DNA from: Pseudomonas paracarnis
GTDB taxonomy: Bacteria > Pseudomonadota > Gammaproteobacteria > Pseudomonadales > Pseudomonadaceae
DNA length: 55,536 nt
Direction: 5' to 3'
Assembly: GCF_904063055.1 (NCBI RefSeq)
Contig: NZ_CAJFCN010000022.1
Span: forward strand, 1-55,536
In this document: positions 45,747 to 54,261 of the stretch, one piece after another
Numbering within the stretch: position 1 is the first letter of the stretch
How the letters are laid out: each line of letters starts with the position of its first letter
Notes under the pieces: generated by a model
Databases searched by the model: none
Told to the model about the DNA's origin: nothing
What the model saw: the letters and a program-made list of their open reading frames with translations, nothing else
Translations under genes and position numbers: made by a program

Positions 45747-46460
45747 ATGATTAGACATGTTCGATTTGATAAGAAAAAACGCGTCGTCGACGAACTCATC
45801 CGCCGTATCGAGGGTGGGGTCATGGCCGACGGCCTCCTGTTGCCGGGCGAGCATCAACTGGCCGAGGAGTTTGCGGTCAGCCGTGGCACGCTGCGCGAGG
45901 CGCTGGCCGAGCTCAAGCGTCGCAACTACATCGCCACCCAGAGCGGTGTCGGCTCGATTGTCACCTTTGACGGCATGGTGCTCGACCAACGCAGCGGCTG
46001 GGCCCAGGCCTTGGCCGATACGGGCGCCCAGGTAAGCACCGACATCCTGCGTTTCGAGGCCGTCACGCGCCCGGATCTGTTCAGCCGTTTCGGCACCGAC
46101 CAGTTCATTACCCTCGAGCGCCTGCGGCGCACGGCTGACGGCACAGCGGTGTCCCTGGAACGCTCGCTGATGCCGGCCGTTGGCGATCTGGAAAGCCTGC
46201 CGCGCATGGGCCTGATCGACAACTCCCTGACCATCACCCTGGCCGCCTACGGCTATGTCGGGGCCGACGGCGACCAGTGGATCGGTGCCGAACCCCTGGG
46301 TGATGAAGACGCCGAATTACTCGGGCGCCCCAGCGGCACGGTATTTCTCAAGGCCTCGCGCACTACCTATGATCGTCGCGAGCGTTTCATGGAACATGTC
46401 GAAAGCCTGCTCGACCCGCTGCACTTTCGCCTGCATCTGCAGTTTGGAGCGCCAAAATGA
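45747..46460 (+). CDS. GntR-family regulator with UTRA domain (YegW-like)
   Basis: 237 residues: winged helix (about 5-70) with LAEEFAVSRGTLREALAELKR, then a UTRA ligand-binding domain (about 90-235). A TTG two codons earlier is possible. It overlaps the next gene by four bases, so regulator and hydrolase are made together. Parallels YegW, which neighbours yegTUV in E. coli. It probably senses the substrate of the three enzymes and carriers that follow. Confidence 0.9.
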   Translation: MIRHVRFDKKKRVVDELIRRIEGGVMADGLLLPGEHQLAEEFAVSRGTLREALAELKRRNYIATQSGVGSIVTFDGMVLDQRSGWAQALADTGAQVSTDILRFEAVTRPDLFSRFGTDQFITLERLRRTADGTAVSLERSLMPAVGDLESLPRMGLIDNSLTITLAAYGYVGADGDQWIGAEPLGDEDAELLGRPSGTVFLKASRTTYDRRERFMEHVESLLDPLHFRLHLQFGAPK

Positions 46461-47458
46461 CCCGAGAAAATCGCGCACTTGGCGCCTTTTATGGCCTGGC
46501 CCTGGGCGATGCCTTGGGCATGCCCACCCAATCCTTGAGCCGCGAACAGGTTCAACAGCGCTTCGGTGCTATCACCGCCTTGGAAGACGCCGACGCGGAC
46601 CAGCCCATTGCGCCCAACATGCCTGCCGGTTCCATCACCGATGACACCGAACAAGCCATCCTGGTTGCCGAGTTACTGGTGCAAGGCCAGGGCCAGATCG
46701 AGCCCGCCGTGCTTGCCCAGCGCCTGATCGACTGGGAAGCGGGGATGCGCGCCAAGGGTTCCCAGGACTTGCTCGGGCCGTCCACCAAGCGCGCGATCGA
46801 CATGATCCTCGCCGGCCATACCCCGGAAGAATCCGGGCGCTACGGCACTACCAATGGCGCGGCCATGCGCATCACCCCGGTGGGCATCGCCGCCGATGTT
46901 GGCGACCCGGGGGGGTTTGTCCAGGCGGTGATCCAGGCGTGCCAGGTCACGCATAACACCAGCCTGGGTATTTCCAGCGCTGCGGCCGTGGCGGCGGTGG
47001 TCTCGGCAGGCATCAATGGCGTGGACCTGGGGGAAGCCCTGAATATCGGCACCCAGATTGCCCGACAGGCTGAAAGCCATGGTCACTGGATCGCGGGCGG
47101 ACGCATTTCTACCCGCATCAGTTGGGCTCGCACCTTGAGCGTCGGCAGCGGCGACAAAGCGTTGTTTGCCGACCTGCTTTACGAGTTGATCGGTACTTCG
47201 GTGGCTTCCCAGGAATCGGTGGTGGTCTCGTTTGCCTTGGCCCAGCAAGTGGCGTCAGGTGATATGAATGCCTTCGAAGCCCTGTGCCTGGCGGCCAGCC
47301 TGGGCGGCGACACCGACACCATTGCCGCGATCCTCGGCGCCATGCTGGGGGCGTGCCTGGGCATGCAGTGCTGGCCTGAGGCGTTGGTTGAACAGGTCAA
47401 GCGGGTCAATGGATTGGATGTGCAACCCTTGGTCCAAGGGTTGTTGGCCTTGCGATAA
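46457..47458 (+). CDS. ADP-ribosylglycohydrolase-family protein (YegU-like)
   Basis: 333 residues. Metal-binding acidic residues of the ADP-ribosylglycohydrolase fold are visible in GLALGDALGMP (near 13-23), ITDDTEQAI (near 59-67) and GGDTDTIAAILGA (near 285-297). The family cleaves N- or O-glycosidic bonds to ADP-ribose or related ribosides. Gene order with a permease and a PfkB kinase suggests a small-molecule riboside as substrate rather than a modified protein. Confidence 0.9.
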   Translation: MTRENRALGAFYGLALGDALGMPTQSLSREQVQQRFGAITALEDADADQPIAPNMPAGSITDDTEQAILVAELLVQGQGQIEPAVLAQRLIDWEAGMRAKGSQDLLGPSTKRAIDMILAGHTPEESGRYGTTNGAAMRITPVGIAADVGDPGGFVQAVIQACQVTHNTSLGISSAAAVAAVVSAGINGVDLGEALNIGTQIARQAESHGHWIAGGRISTRISWARTLSVGSGDKALFADLLYELIGTSVASQESVVVSFALAQQVASGDMNAFEALCLAASLGGDTDTIAAILGAMLGACLGMQCWPEALVEQVKRVNGLDVQPLVQGLLALR

Positions 47459-47470
47459 ACACAAATCTGA

Positions 47471-47561
47471 TGTGGGAGCTGGCTTGCCTGCGATAGCGGT
47501 TTTCCAGTGGCCGCTGGGCGGGTTGCCCCCACCGCAATCGCAGGCAAGCCAGCTCCCACAT
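47471..47561. repeat. REP doublet (REPIN) inside the salvage operon
   Basis: GTGGGAGCTGGCTTGCCTG and CAGGCAAGCCAGCTCCCAC enclose about 45 bases. It separates the hydrolase and permease genes. Confidence 0.9.
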
Positions 47562-47646
47562 TCAAAAGCGTTGAGTCAGGAAGACTGGATAAAGATTCGA
47601 CTCGCTGCCACAACCACAACAATACAGGCACCAGGAGCACCCTTTC

Positions 47647-49113
47647 ATGAGCAGTCCCTCTTCCGGCCAAAGCGCCGGGCAACTGGAAACACGCGGCATC
47701 GAGCCGGTCCCGGAAGGTGAGTGCAACGGCCATCCGCTGCAACTGTTCTGGGTGTGGTTCGCGGCCAATATCAGCATCCTCGGTTTGCCCCTTGGTGCAA
47801 CGCTGGTGGCGTTTCGTGGCTTGGCCATCTGGCAGGCGATCATCGTCGCGATTCTTGGCGCCGCTGGCTCCTTTGCCGTGGTTGGCATTATCTCCATTGC
47901 CGGTCGCCGTGGTCGCGCGCCCAGCCTGACCTTGTCCCGCGCCATCTTCGGCGTGCGCGGCAATATCGGCCCGACCTTGGTGTCGCTGATGTCGCGCCTG
48001 GGTTGGGAAACCGTCAACACCACCACCGCAGCCTTCGTGTTGTTGTCGTTGAGCTCTATCCTGTTCGGCTCGGCAGTGGAGGCCAAGAGCGCGCCGCTGC
48101 TCACCCTGATCTTCATTGCCATCTTCGTGCTGCTGACCCTGGCCGTATCGGGCCTGGGCCACGCCACGTTGCTGGTGATCCAGAAGTGGGCCACCTACGT
48201 ATTCGGCGGCCTGAACATTCTGGTGGGCGGCTTTCTGTGTGCCACCATCGACTGGAGCGCGGTGTTCAACGCCACCCCGGCGCCGTTGAGCGCGATGATC
48301 ATTGGCGTAGGCACCATGGCCGCCGGCACCGGCATTGGTTGGGCCAACGCCGGTGCCGATATGTCGCGCTACCAGCACCGCAGCGTCAAGGCTGTACGCC
48401 TGGTGGCCAGCGCCGCTTTTGGCGCGGGTATTCCGCTGGTGTTGCTGATTACCTTGGGCGGCCTGCTGTCGGTGGGTAACAACGACCTGGCGTCGGCCAC
48501 CGATCCGATCATCGCAATCCGCGACATGCTGCCGACCTGGATGGCGGTGCCTTACCTGATCACCGCGTTCGGCGGGCTGTTGCTGTCAAACAACCTGTCG
48601 GTGTATTCGGCCGGCCTCACTACCTTGACCTTGGGCTTGAAGGTCAAACGCGTGCACGCGGTGATTGTCGATATCGTCGCGATCTTTGCTGGCTCCATCT
48701 ATTTCATGCTGATCGCCGACAGCTTCTATGGCCCGTTCATCACCTTCATTTCGCTGCTGGCGGTGCCGATTACGGCGTGGGTCGGGATCTTCGTGGTCGA
48801 CTTGATTCACCGTCATTACTACAGCCCCACCGACCTGCTGGACGTCAGCCCCAGCAGTGCCTACTGGTATCGCGGCGGTGTGGAGTGGCGTGCATTTGGC
48901 GCCTGGGCCGTGGCCATTGTGCTGGGGTTCAGCTTCACCACCATCGGCACCACCGCCGAAAACATCTGGTTTGCCGGGCCGTTGTCCGACTCCTGGCTGG
49001 GCCATAACGGCCTGGGCTGGATCGTGACCTTCCTGGTAGCCGGCGGACTATATGCAGTACTGGGCGGCGCGGCTGACCGTCGTCCTGCTTTAGCAGAGAG
49101 CGCCAATGTCTAG
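47647..49113 (+). CDS. NCS1-family purine/pyrimidine permease
   Basis: 488 residues with about twelve membrane helices. NCS1 (cytosine/purine/uracil/thiamine/allantoin permease) features include SLTLSRAIFGVRGNIGP near 95-111 and GTGIGWANAGADMSRY near 220-235. CodB-like. Overlaps the kinase gene by eight bases. In the E. coli yeg group the carrier is an MFS nucleoside transporter, so here a different carrier family fills the role. Confidence 0.9.
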   Translation: MSSPSSGQSAGQLETRGIEPVPEGECNGHPLQLFWVWFAANISILGLPLGATLVAFRGLAIWQAIIVAILGAAGSFAVVGIISIAGRRGRAPSLTLSRAIFGVRGNIGPTLVSLMSRLGWETVNTTTAAFVLLSLSSILFGSAVEAKSAPLLTLIFIAIFVLLTLAVSGLGHATLLVIQKWATYVFGGLNILVGGFLCATIDWSAVFNATPAPLSAMIIGVGTMAAGTGIGWANAGADMSRYQHRSVKAVRLVASAAFGAGIPLVLLITLGGLLSVGNNDLASATDPIIAIRDMLPTWMAVPYLITAFGGLLLSNNLSVYSAGLTTLTLGLKVKRVHAVIVDIVAIFAGSIYFMLIADSFYGPFITFISLLAVPITAWVGIFVVDLIHRHYYSPTDLLDVSPSSAYWYRGGVEWRAFGAWAVAIVLGFSFTTIGTTAENIWFAGPLSDSWLGHNGLGWIVTFLVAGGLYAVLGGAADRRPALAESANV

Positions 49114-50017
49114 ATTGCTGCATACCGGCCAGGTCATTGTCGACCTGGTCATGGGCCTCGACACCCTGCCGGCAAGCGGCGGTGACGTGCTGGCCAACTC
49201 CGCCAGTTTCCAGGTCGGTGGCGGTTTCAACGTAATGGCTGCGGCGCGGCGCAATGGGTTGCCGGTGGTTTACCTGGGTCGCCATGGCGAAGGGCGCTTT
49301 GGCGAGCTGGCGCGCGCCGCGATGCAGGCCGAAGGTATTGAAATGACCTTGGCGGCCAGCGCTGGCAAAGATACCGGGTTGTGCGTGTCGCTGACTGAAG
49401 CGAGCACCGAACGCACCTTCATTTCCCATCTCGGCGCCGAGGGTGAGCTGAGCGCCGACGACTTGGCTCAGATCGTCCCGCGTGTTGATGATTATGTGTA
49501 CGTCAGTGGCTACAGCTTGCTGCTTGAAGGTAAGGCACAGCCGTTGCTTGACTGGCTGCTGGCGCTGCCGCGAGAGATCGTGGTGGTGTTCGACCCAGGT
49601 CCGCTGGTCAAGGCGCCGGACTCGGCGTTGATGCGCGCGTTGTTGCCGCGTATCGACATCTGGACCAGCAATGGCCCTGAAGCCCTCGCGTTTACCGGGG
49701 CGGCGGGTATGAGTCAGGCGCTGCCCATGCTGAGTCAGCACGTGCAGGCACTGCTGGTTGTGCGTGATGGGCCAAATGGTTGCTGGGTAGGGCGTGGGGC
49801 ACAGACTGAGCATGTACCTGGCTTCAAGGTTAAGGCGGTGGACAGCAATGGTGCGGGGGATGCGCATGCAGGGGTATTTATTGCCGGGTTGGCGAAGGGC
49901 TTGAAACCGGTTGAGGCGGCGCGTCGAGCGAACGCAGCGGCGGCATTGGCGGTAACCCGCTGGGGACCGGCCACTTCACCTGGCACTGCTGAGGTCGATG
50001 CATTAGTGACTGAATAA
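49106..50017 (+). CDS. PfkB-family carbohydrate kinase (YegV-like)
   Basis: 303 residues of the ribokinase fold: GGDVLANSASFQVGGGFNV near the N-terminus (substrate-binding glycines) and the C-terminal signature SNGAGDAHAGVFIAGLA with the catalytic Asp. Likely phosphorylates a sugar or nucleoside released by the hydrolase or imported by the permease. Translationally coupled to the permease. Confidence 0.9.
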   Translation: MSRLLHTGQVIVDLVMGLDTLPASGGDVLANSASFQVGGGFNVMAAARRNGLPVVYLGRHGEGRFGELARAAMQAEGIEMTLAASAGKDTGLCVSLTEASTERTFISHLGAEGELSADDLAQIVPRVDDYVYVSGYSLLLEGKAQPLLDWLLALPREIVVVFDPGPLVKAPDSALMRALLPRIDIWTSNGPEALAFTGAAGMSQALPMLSQHVQALLVVRDGPNGCWVGRGAQTEHVPGFKVKAVDSNGAGDAHAGVFIAGLAKGLKPVEAARRANAAAALAVTRWGPATSPGTAEVDALVTE

Positions 50018-50030
50018 ACGAGGCCCAAAA

Positions 50031-50121
50031 ATGTGGGAGCGGGCTTGCTCGCGAATGCGGTGTGTCAGTTAAAGCATGTGCTGACTGATACACCGCATTC
50101 GCGAGCAAGCCCGCTCCCACA
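50031..50121. repeat. REP doublet (REPIN), GGCTTGCTCGCGAA subtype
   Basis: GTGGGAGCGGGCTTGCTCG and its inverse enclose a loop containing GTCAGTTAAAGCATGTGCTG. The reverse complement of the whole element matches the one at 53201 with about two differences. Confidence 0.92.
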
Positions 50122-50134
50122 ATGGGTCCTGCGT

Positions 50135-50515
50135 TTAACCGGCTTTTTTCAGGGCCTGGATCAACTCATCTTTGCGCATGGTCGAGCGTCCCGGAATATT
50201 CTTTTCCCGCGCCTCTTTCATCAAGCTTTCCTTGGTTTGCGTACTCAGCGAAGCACGGCTGCTGCGTGGGTGGCCTTCACGGCTGGCAGCGGCACGCTTG
50301 GCCGATTCCTGCCGGTCCTGGGCCTTCTTGGCCGGCGCCTTGCCTCGACCTGATCCGCCGGCTCTTTCACCACCACCAGACTGTTTATTCACGGTGGCCC
50401 AGGCGCGGGCTTCGGCCTCGTCCTTGGGCAGTCCCTTGTGCTCATAACTGTCTTCGATATGAGCGGCCTTGCGTTTCTGTTCGTCGGTGTATTTGGCTTT
50501 GCTTCCACGAGGCAT
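50135..50515 (-). CDS. Small basic protein with Rho-N/SAP-like C-terminus
   Basis: 126 residues. N-terminal helical part with TDEQKRKAAHIEDSYEHKG, a Gly/Ser/Ala/Lys-rich middle (about 45-90), and a C-terminal LMKEAREKNIPGRSTMRKDEL helix pair like a Rho N-terminal or SAP nucleic-acid-binding motif. Such genes are often labelled plasmid stabilisation protein without evidence. Role unknown; nucleic-acid binding is an inference. Confidence 0.8.
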   Translation of the reverse strand: MPRGSKAKYTDEQKRKAAHIEDSYEHKGLPKDEAEARAWATVNKQSGGGERAGGSGRGKAPAKKAQDRQESAKRAAASREGHPRSSRASLSTQTKESLMKEAREKNIPGRSTMRKDELIQALKKAG

Positions 50516-50563
50516 CGCTAAAACTCCTTCTGGCCCCGGTCGCGGGGCCAGGCCAGAAATGGA

Positions 50564-50830
50564 TTACTCAGTGCTTTGAGCGTCGAGCTTGCGCGCCTCA
50601 TCCACACCCGAAGCGGTGAGCTTGATCGGCAGGTTCAACGCGTATTCGCCGGCGTCGTCGGTGGTCACATGCCCATCCTTGATCAGCCCGCGGTCCTGCA
50701 GGAACGCCAAGACACTGGCGACCTCTTTTTCACCGCGGTAATTGTCCAGCACCTCCTTGCCCAAGCCTTGCGGGTGGGCGTGCAGCAGGCGGGTGAGGAC
50801 TTCTTTTTCAAGGTTTCTATCGACGTTCAT
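50564..50830 (-). CDS. Small protein of unknown function
   Basis: 88 residues, no signal peptide. Starts MNVDRNLEKEVLTRLLHAHP; helix pattern followed by GHVTTDDAGEYALNLPIKLT looks like a small winged-helix fold. AGAGGTACGC lies ahead of the ATG. Sits 48 bases upstream of the Rho-N-like gene and may be co-transcribed. Confidence 0.78.
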   Translation of the reverse strand: MNVDRNLEKEVLTRLLHAHPQGLGKEVLDNYRGEKEVASVLAFLQDRGLIKDGHVTTDDAGEYALNLPIKLTASGVDEARKLDAQSTE

Positions 50831-50881
50831 GCGTACCTCTTCACGGGGAAATGGTCGGGCGTTGGTCGTACCAAGGGGGCA

Positions 50882-51220
50882 TCAAGGCGCTGGTTGTTTC
50901 TGCGCGCCGGGGATGTTCGAGTCGTCGCCCTTGTTGATCTTCGGCTCATTGTTGCTCGTGCCAGGGCCCATCTTGCCGTTGCCCACGGCCGCCGGTGCCT
51001 GGCGCTGGGTGTCGTTGCCTTTGGTGCGCGGGTCAGCGCTGTTGTCGATGATCGCGCCACCGTTGGTGTCCATGCCGGTGCCCATCGATTTTTGCGATTC
51101 GGTAGTGGCGTCCGGCGTTGGATCGGTGGGGCCAGTGGTCGAGCTAGCCGCGAAGGCGCTCAAGGACGCGGCAGACAACAGGCCGGTGAGGGCGAGGGCA
51201 GCAAATTTGGAATGTTTCAT
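50882..51220 (-). CDS. Small secreted, Gly/Asn/Thr-rich protein
   Basis: 112 residues. Signal peptide (MKHSKF then a hydrophobic stretch, cut after about residue 25, AFAA). The mature part is disordered, rich in Thr, Pro, Asn and Gly, with no cysteine. GGAG is before the ATG and an AT-rich TAATTATAT lies just upstream, possibly a -10. No known function. Confidence 0.8.
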   Translation of the reverse strand: MKHSKFAALALTGLLSAASLSAFAASSTTGPTDPTPDATTESQKSMGTGMDTNGGAIIDNSADPRTKGNDTQRQAPAAVGNGKMGPGTSNNEPKINKGDDSNIPGAQKQPAP

Positions 51221-51305
51221 CAGGGTGTCTCCATATAATTAATGTCCTTACCCTGTATTGGTCTGCCCGCGATTGCTGATCGTGCCGGGATGGCGACGAA
51301 CGGTA

Positions 51306-52535
51306 TCAGCTCACCTGTATCACTTTGTGTGCCGATACCCGACGCGCTATCAAGCGCGCCACCGTGATCGCCCAATTGAGTGCGGCGATCACCAGTACGC
51401 TCAGCATCATTGTCGCAAGGCCGAAGTCGACGATGATCTTGCCTGCGAGCCAGGGAAACCCGAAGACGCCGATAAAGTACGCCAGGCTGAACAGCAACAA
51501 CGCCTGGGAAGTGGTGCCGCTGGGCGCTTCGTTGGCCACCAGGCCGTTGATCACCGAATACGTCAGGCCATACCCGATCCCTAGCGTGGCGGCGGCGAGC
51601 ACATAACTGAGGTTGCCGCTGACACCAAACGCGAACAGCGCGATCGCGCCGAACATTACCCCGGATAACACGCAGGCAGCCTGGTACGCATCGCGCTTGA
51701 CCACGAAACCGGCGATCAGCAGGCGGCTGGTAATAGCCGCTGTCAGGAAACCCGCGAAGAACAGTGAATAGTCCAGCTTATGGGCCACGGCATAGCTGGT
51801 CTGGAACGAAGACAGCCCCCCGAATACGCAGCCGCCCAGTCCGACCATCAGGATGGCGAACGCCGCCTTGGAAGACAGGACGCGGCGGCTTGCGCGCCAG
51901 GAAATCCTGGCGGTTGGCACATTCGCGTGCTGTCGCAACCGAGTGCCCATGCGCCAGAACATCACCACACCGGCGAGGCTGGCGAGCCCGGCGATATAGA
52001 ACGCGGTTGTCAGGGGCAGGTCCAGCGCAGTGGCGGCGCGTCCCAGCAAAGGGCCGGAACCTATGCCGCTCAACATACTGCCCGAGAGCAAGGCGAAATA
52101 TTTGGCCCGCTGGCGCGGTTCCACCAGCAGCGTCACGATGATCGGGCCCAGGGTATAGAACACGCCCCAGCCCAAACCAAGAGACAATCCAAACAGCATC
52201 AAGCCTTGGCCAAACCCTGGCGTCAGGGCAAACCCCAGGCAGGCCACCACCAACAATACGCCGGTGCTTGCAATGGCCCGCGCCGCGCCCAGCGCGTCAG
52301 CCAGATGCCCGGAAAGCACGACCGCTACAAAGGTGCTGAGCATCGCCGTGGCAATGACACTGCCCGCGTCGTGTTCATTACCGCCACGGGCATGGATCAG
52401 CAGTGACAACAAAAAGGTCGAGCCGTAAGACAGCGACAACAGAAAACTGGCGAGGCAGAACAGCGCGAATGTCTTCGTGCCCACGGGTGGCGTAACGTGC
52501 ATGAGCAGGTCTCTGATCGTTGGATTTATGCTCAT
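51306..52535 (-). CDS. Major facilitator superfamily transporter
   Basis: 409 residues with about twelve membrane helices, the MFS loop SGHLADALGAARAI near 75-88, and a long central loop (about 200-220). Substrate unknown. The start at 52535 has no clear ribosome site; an ATG at 52502 is possible. Divergent from the GNAT gene. Confidence 0.88.
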   Translation of the reverse strand: MSINPTIRDLLMHVTPPVGTKTFALFCLASFLLSLSYGSTFLLSLLIHARGGNEHDAGSVIATAMLSTFVAVVLSGHLADALGAARAIASTGVLLVVACLGFALTPGFGQGLMLFGLSLGLGWGVFYTLGPIIVTLLVEPRQRAKYFALLSGSMLSGIGSGPLLGRAATALDLPLTTAFYIAGLASLAGVVMFWRMGTRLRQHANVPTARISWRASRRVLSSKAAFAILMVGLGGCVFGGLSSFQTSYAVAHKLDYSLFFAGFLTAAITSRLLIAGFVVKRDAYQAACVLSGVMFGAIALFAFGVSGNLSYVLAAATLGIGYGLTYSVINGLVANEAPSGTTSQALLLFSLAYFIGVFGFPWLAGKIIVDFGLATMMLSVLVIAALNWAITVARLIARRVSAHKVIQVS

Positions 52536-52690
52536 TGTTTACCATGGGCGTGCGCAGGCTTTGTTCTGTGGTTGCTGATGCTTGCATCACCCCGCGCCGG
52601 AGTGAAACGCGCTTATTGGCATCAATTGCACTGCAAACGGCAATCAAACCGTCTTAGTATGTGGCCTTTGAATTTGCCCAAGGCTCGCCC

Positions 52691-53170
52691 ATGACCATCG
52701 AGATTCGCCCCGCCGTGCCCAGCGATGCTGCGCAGATCCTGACCTTTATCACTGAACTTGCCGAGTACGAGAAAGCCCGGCATGAAGTGATCGCCAGCGT
52801 GGTGGACATCGAGCGCAGCCTGTTCAGCGAAGGCGCCACGGCCCATGGCCTGATCTGCTTGCGCGACGGCTTGCCGATTGGCTTTGCGGTGTTCTTTTTC
52901 AGTTACTCGACGTGGCTGGGCAGTAACTGCCTGTACCTCGAAGACCTGTACATCAACCCGGAGCAACGCGGCGGCGGGGCCGGCAAGAAGTTGCTGCGCC
53001 ACTTGGCCAAAATTGCCTTTGACAATGGTTGCGGGCGTTTTGAATGGAGCGTATTGGACTGGAACGAGCCAGCGATTGCCTTCTACAAATCCATCGGCGC
53101 CCAGCCTCAGGAAGAATGGGTACGTTATCGCATGGAAGGCGATGCCCTGCGCGACTTCGCCCTGGGCTGA
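52691..53170 (+). CDS. GNAT-family N-acetyltransferase
   Basis: 159 residues with the acetyl-CoA loop QRGGGAGKKLL (about 97-107) preceded by YLEDLYINPE, and the late WNEPAIAFYKSIGA. ATG 52691 with AAGG upstream; an in-frame GTG at 52661 is less likely. Substrate unknown. Confidence 0.9.
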   Translation: MTIEIRPAVPSDAAQILTFITELAEYEKARHEVIASVVDIERSLFSEGATAHGLICLRDGLPIGFAVFFFSYSTWLGSNCLYLEDLYINPEQRGGGAGKKLLRHLAKIAFDNGCGRFEWSVLDWNEPAIAFYKSIGAQPQEEWVRYRMEGDALRDFALG

Positions 53171-53200
53171 AACTTCTTTCGTACAGTCACTAAAGATCGA

Positions 53201-53292
53201 ATGTGGGAGCGGGCTTGCTCGCGAATGCGGTGTATCAGTCAGCACATGCTTTAACTGACAGACCGCCTTCGCGAGCAAGCCCGCTCCCACAT
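53201..53292. repeat. REP doublet (REPIN), inverted near-copy of the one at 50031
   Basis: Arms GTGGGAGCGGGCTTGCTCG and CGAGCAAGCCCGCTCCCAC. The loop contains CAGCACATGCTTTAACTGAC, the reverse complement of the loop at 50031. Confidence 0.92.
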
Positions 53293-53407
53293 TTTTTCAA
53301 GCGCCGCCCATTATATGGGACGATAATTTATATATTGAGATATTTCAGGCGATGGGTTTATAGTCGCCAGCATCAGCACTCACTACAAAAAATAAAAAGG
53401 TGAAGCG

Positions 53408-54229
53408 ATGCAGGCGCAACCGTTGTCCCTACCCGCCGTGCCCGAGCCGACTTACGGCGAGCGGCTGAAGAACAAGGTGGTGATCGTCACTGGCGCCGCC
53501 CAAGGCATTGGCGAAGCCATCGTTGCCTGTTTCCAGGCCCAGCAGGCGCGGTTGATCATTGCCGATATTCAGGGCGACAAAGTCGAGAAGATCGCCGCTC
53601 ATTGGCGCGAACACGGTGCGCAGGTTTACGCCCACGCGGTTGATATCACTTCCAAGGATCAGTGGCAGGCATTGGTCAACCTGGCCATCGAGCGCTTTGG
53701 CCGTGTGGATGTGCTGGTCAACTGTGCCGGCGTCAACGTGTTCCGTGACCCGCTGGAGATGAGCGACGAGGACTGGCGCCGCTGTTTCGCCATCGACCTC
53801 GACGGTGCCTGGTACGGCTGCCGCTCGGTGTTGCCGCACATGATCGAGCAAGGTATCGGCAACATCATCAATATCGCGTCCACCCATTCCAGCCACATCA
53901 TTCCCGGTTGCTTTCCTTACCCTGTCGCCAAGCACGGCCTGCTCGGCCTCACCCGTGCCCTGGGTATCGAGTACGCGCCCAAAGGCATCCGCGTGAATGC
54001 CATCGCCCCCGGCTATATCGAAACCCAGCTCAACGTCGACTACTGGAACGGTTTCCCTGACCCCCACGCCGAACGCCAGCGTGCGTTCGACCTGCACCCG
54101 CCCAAACGCATTGGCCAGCCCATCGAAGTGGCCATGACAGCACTGTTTCTGGCGACCGACGAGGCGCCCTTTATCAACGCCACTTGCCTGATGATCGATG
54201 GCGGGCGGTCTGTGATGTACCACGACTAA
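53408..54229 (+). CDS. SDR-family dehydrogenase, linked to arabinose uptake
   Basis: 273 residues of the short-chain dehydrogenase fold: TGAAQGIG (about 29-36), NCAGV, and the catalytic set Ser (ASTHSS), Tyr (FPYPVAK) and Lys. It lies 32 bases before araF, so it is probably the first gene of the operon and oxidises L-arabinose or a related sugar (L-arabinose or D-galactose 1-dehydrogenase). The 115 bases upstream are AT-rich and probably hold the promoter. The exact substrate is an inference from context. Confidence 0.88.
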   Translation: MQAQPLSLPAVPEPTYGERLKNKVVIVTGAAQGIGEAIVACFQAQQARLIIADIQGDKVEKIAAHWREHGAQVYAHAVDITSKDQWQALVNLAIERFGRVDVLVNCAGVNVFRDPLEMSDEDWRRCFAIDLDGAWYGCRSVLPHMIEQGIGNIINIASTHSSHIIPGCFPYPVAKHGLLGLTRALGIEYAPKGIRVNAIAPGYIETQLNVDYWNGFPDPHAERQRAFDLHPPKRIGQPIEVAMTALFLATDEAPFINATCLMIDGGRSVMYHD

Positions 54230-54261
54230 AGCGTTTTTCAATAACAAGAAGGAGGTGGTCC

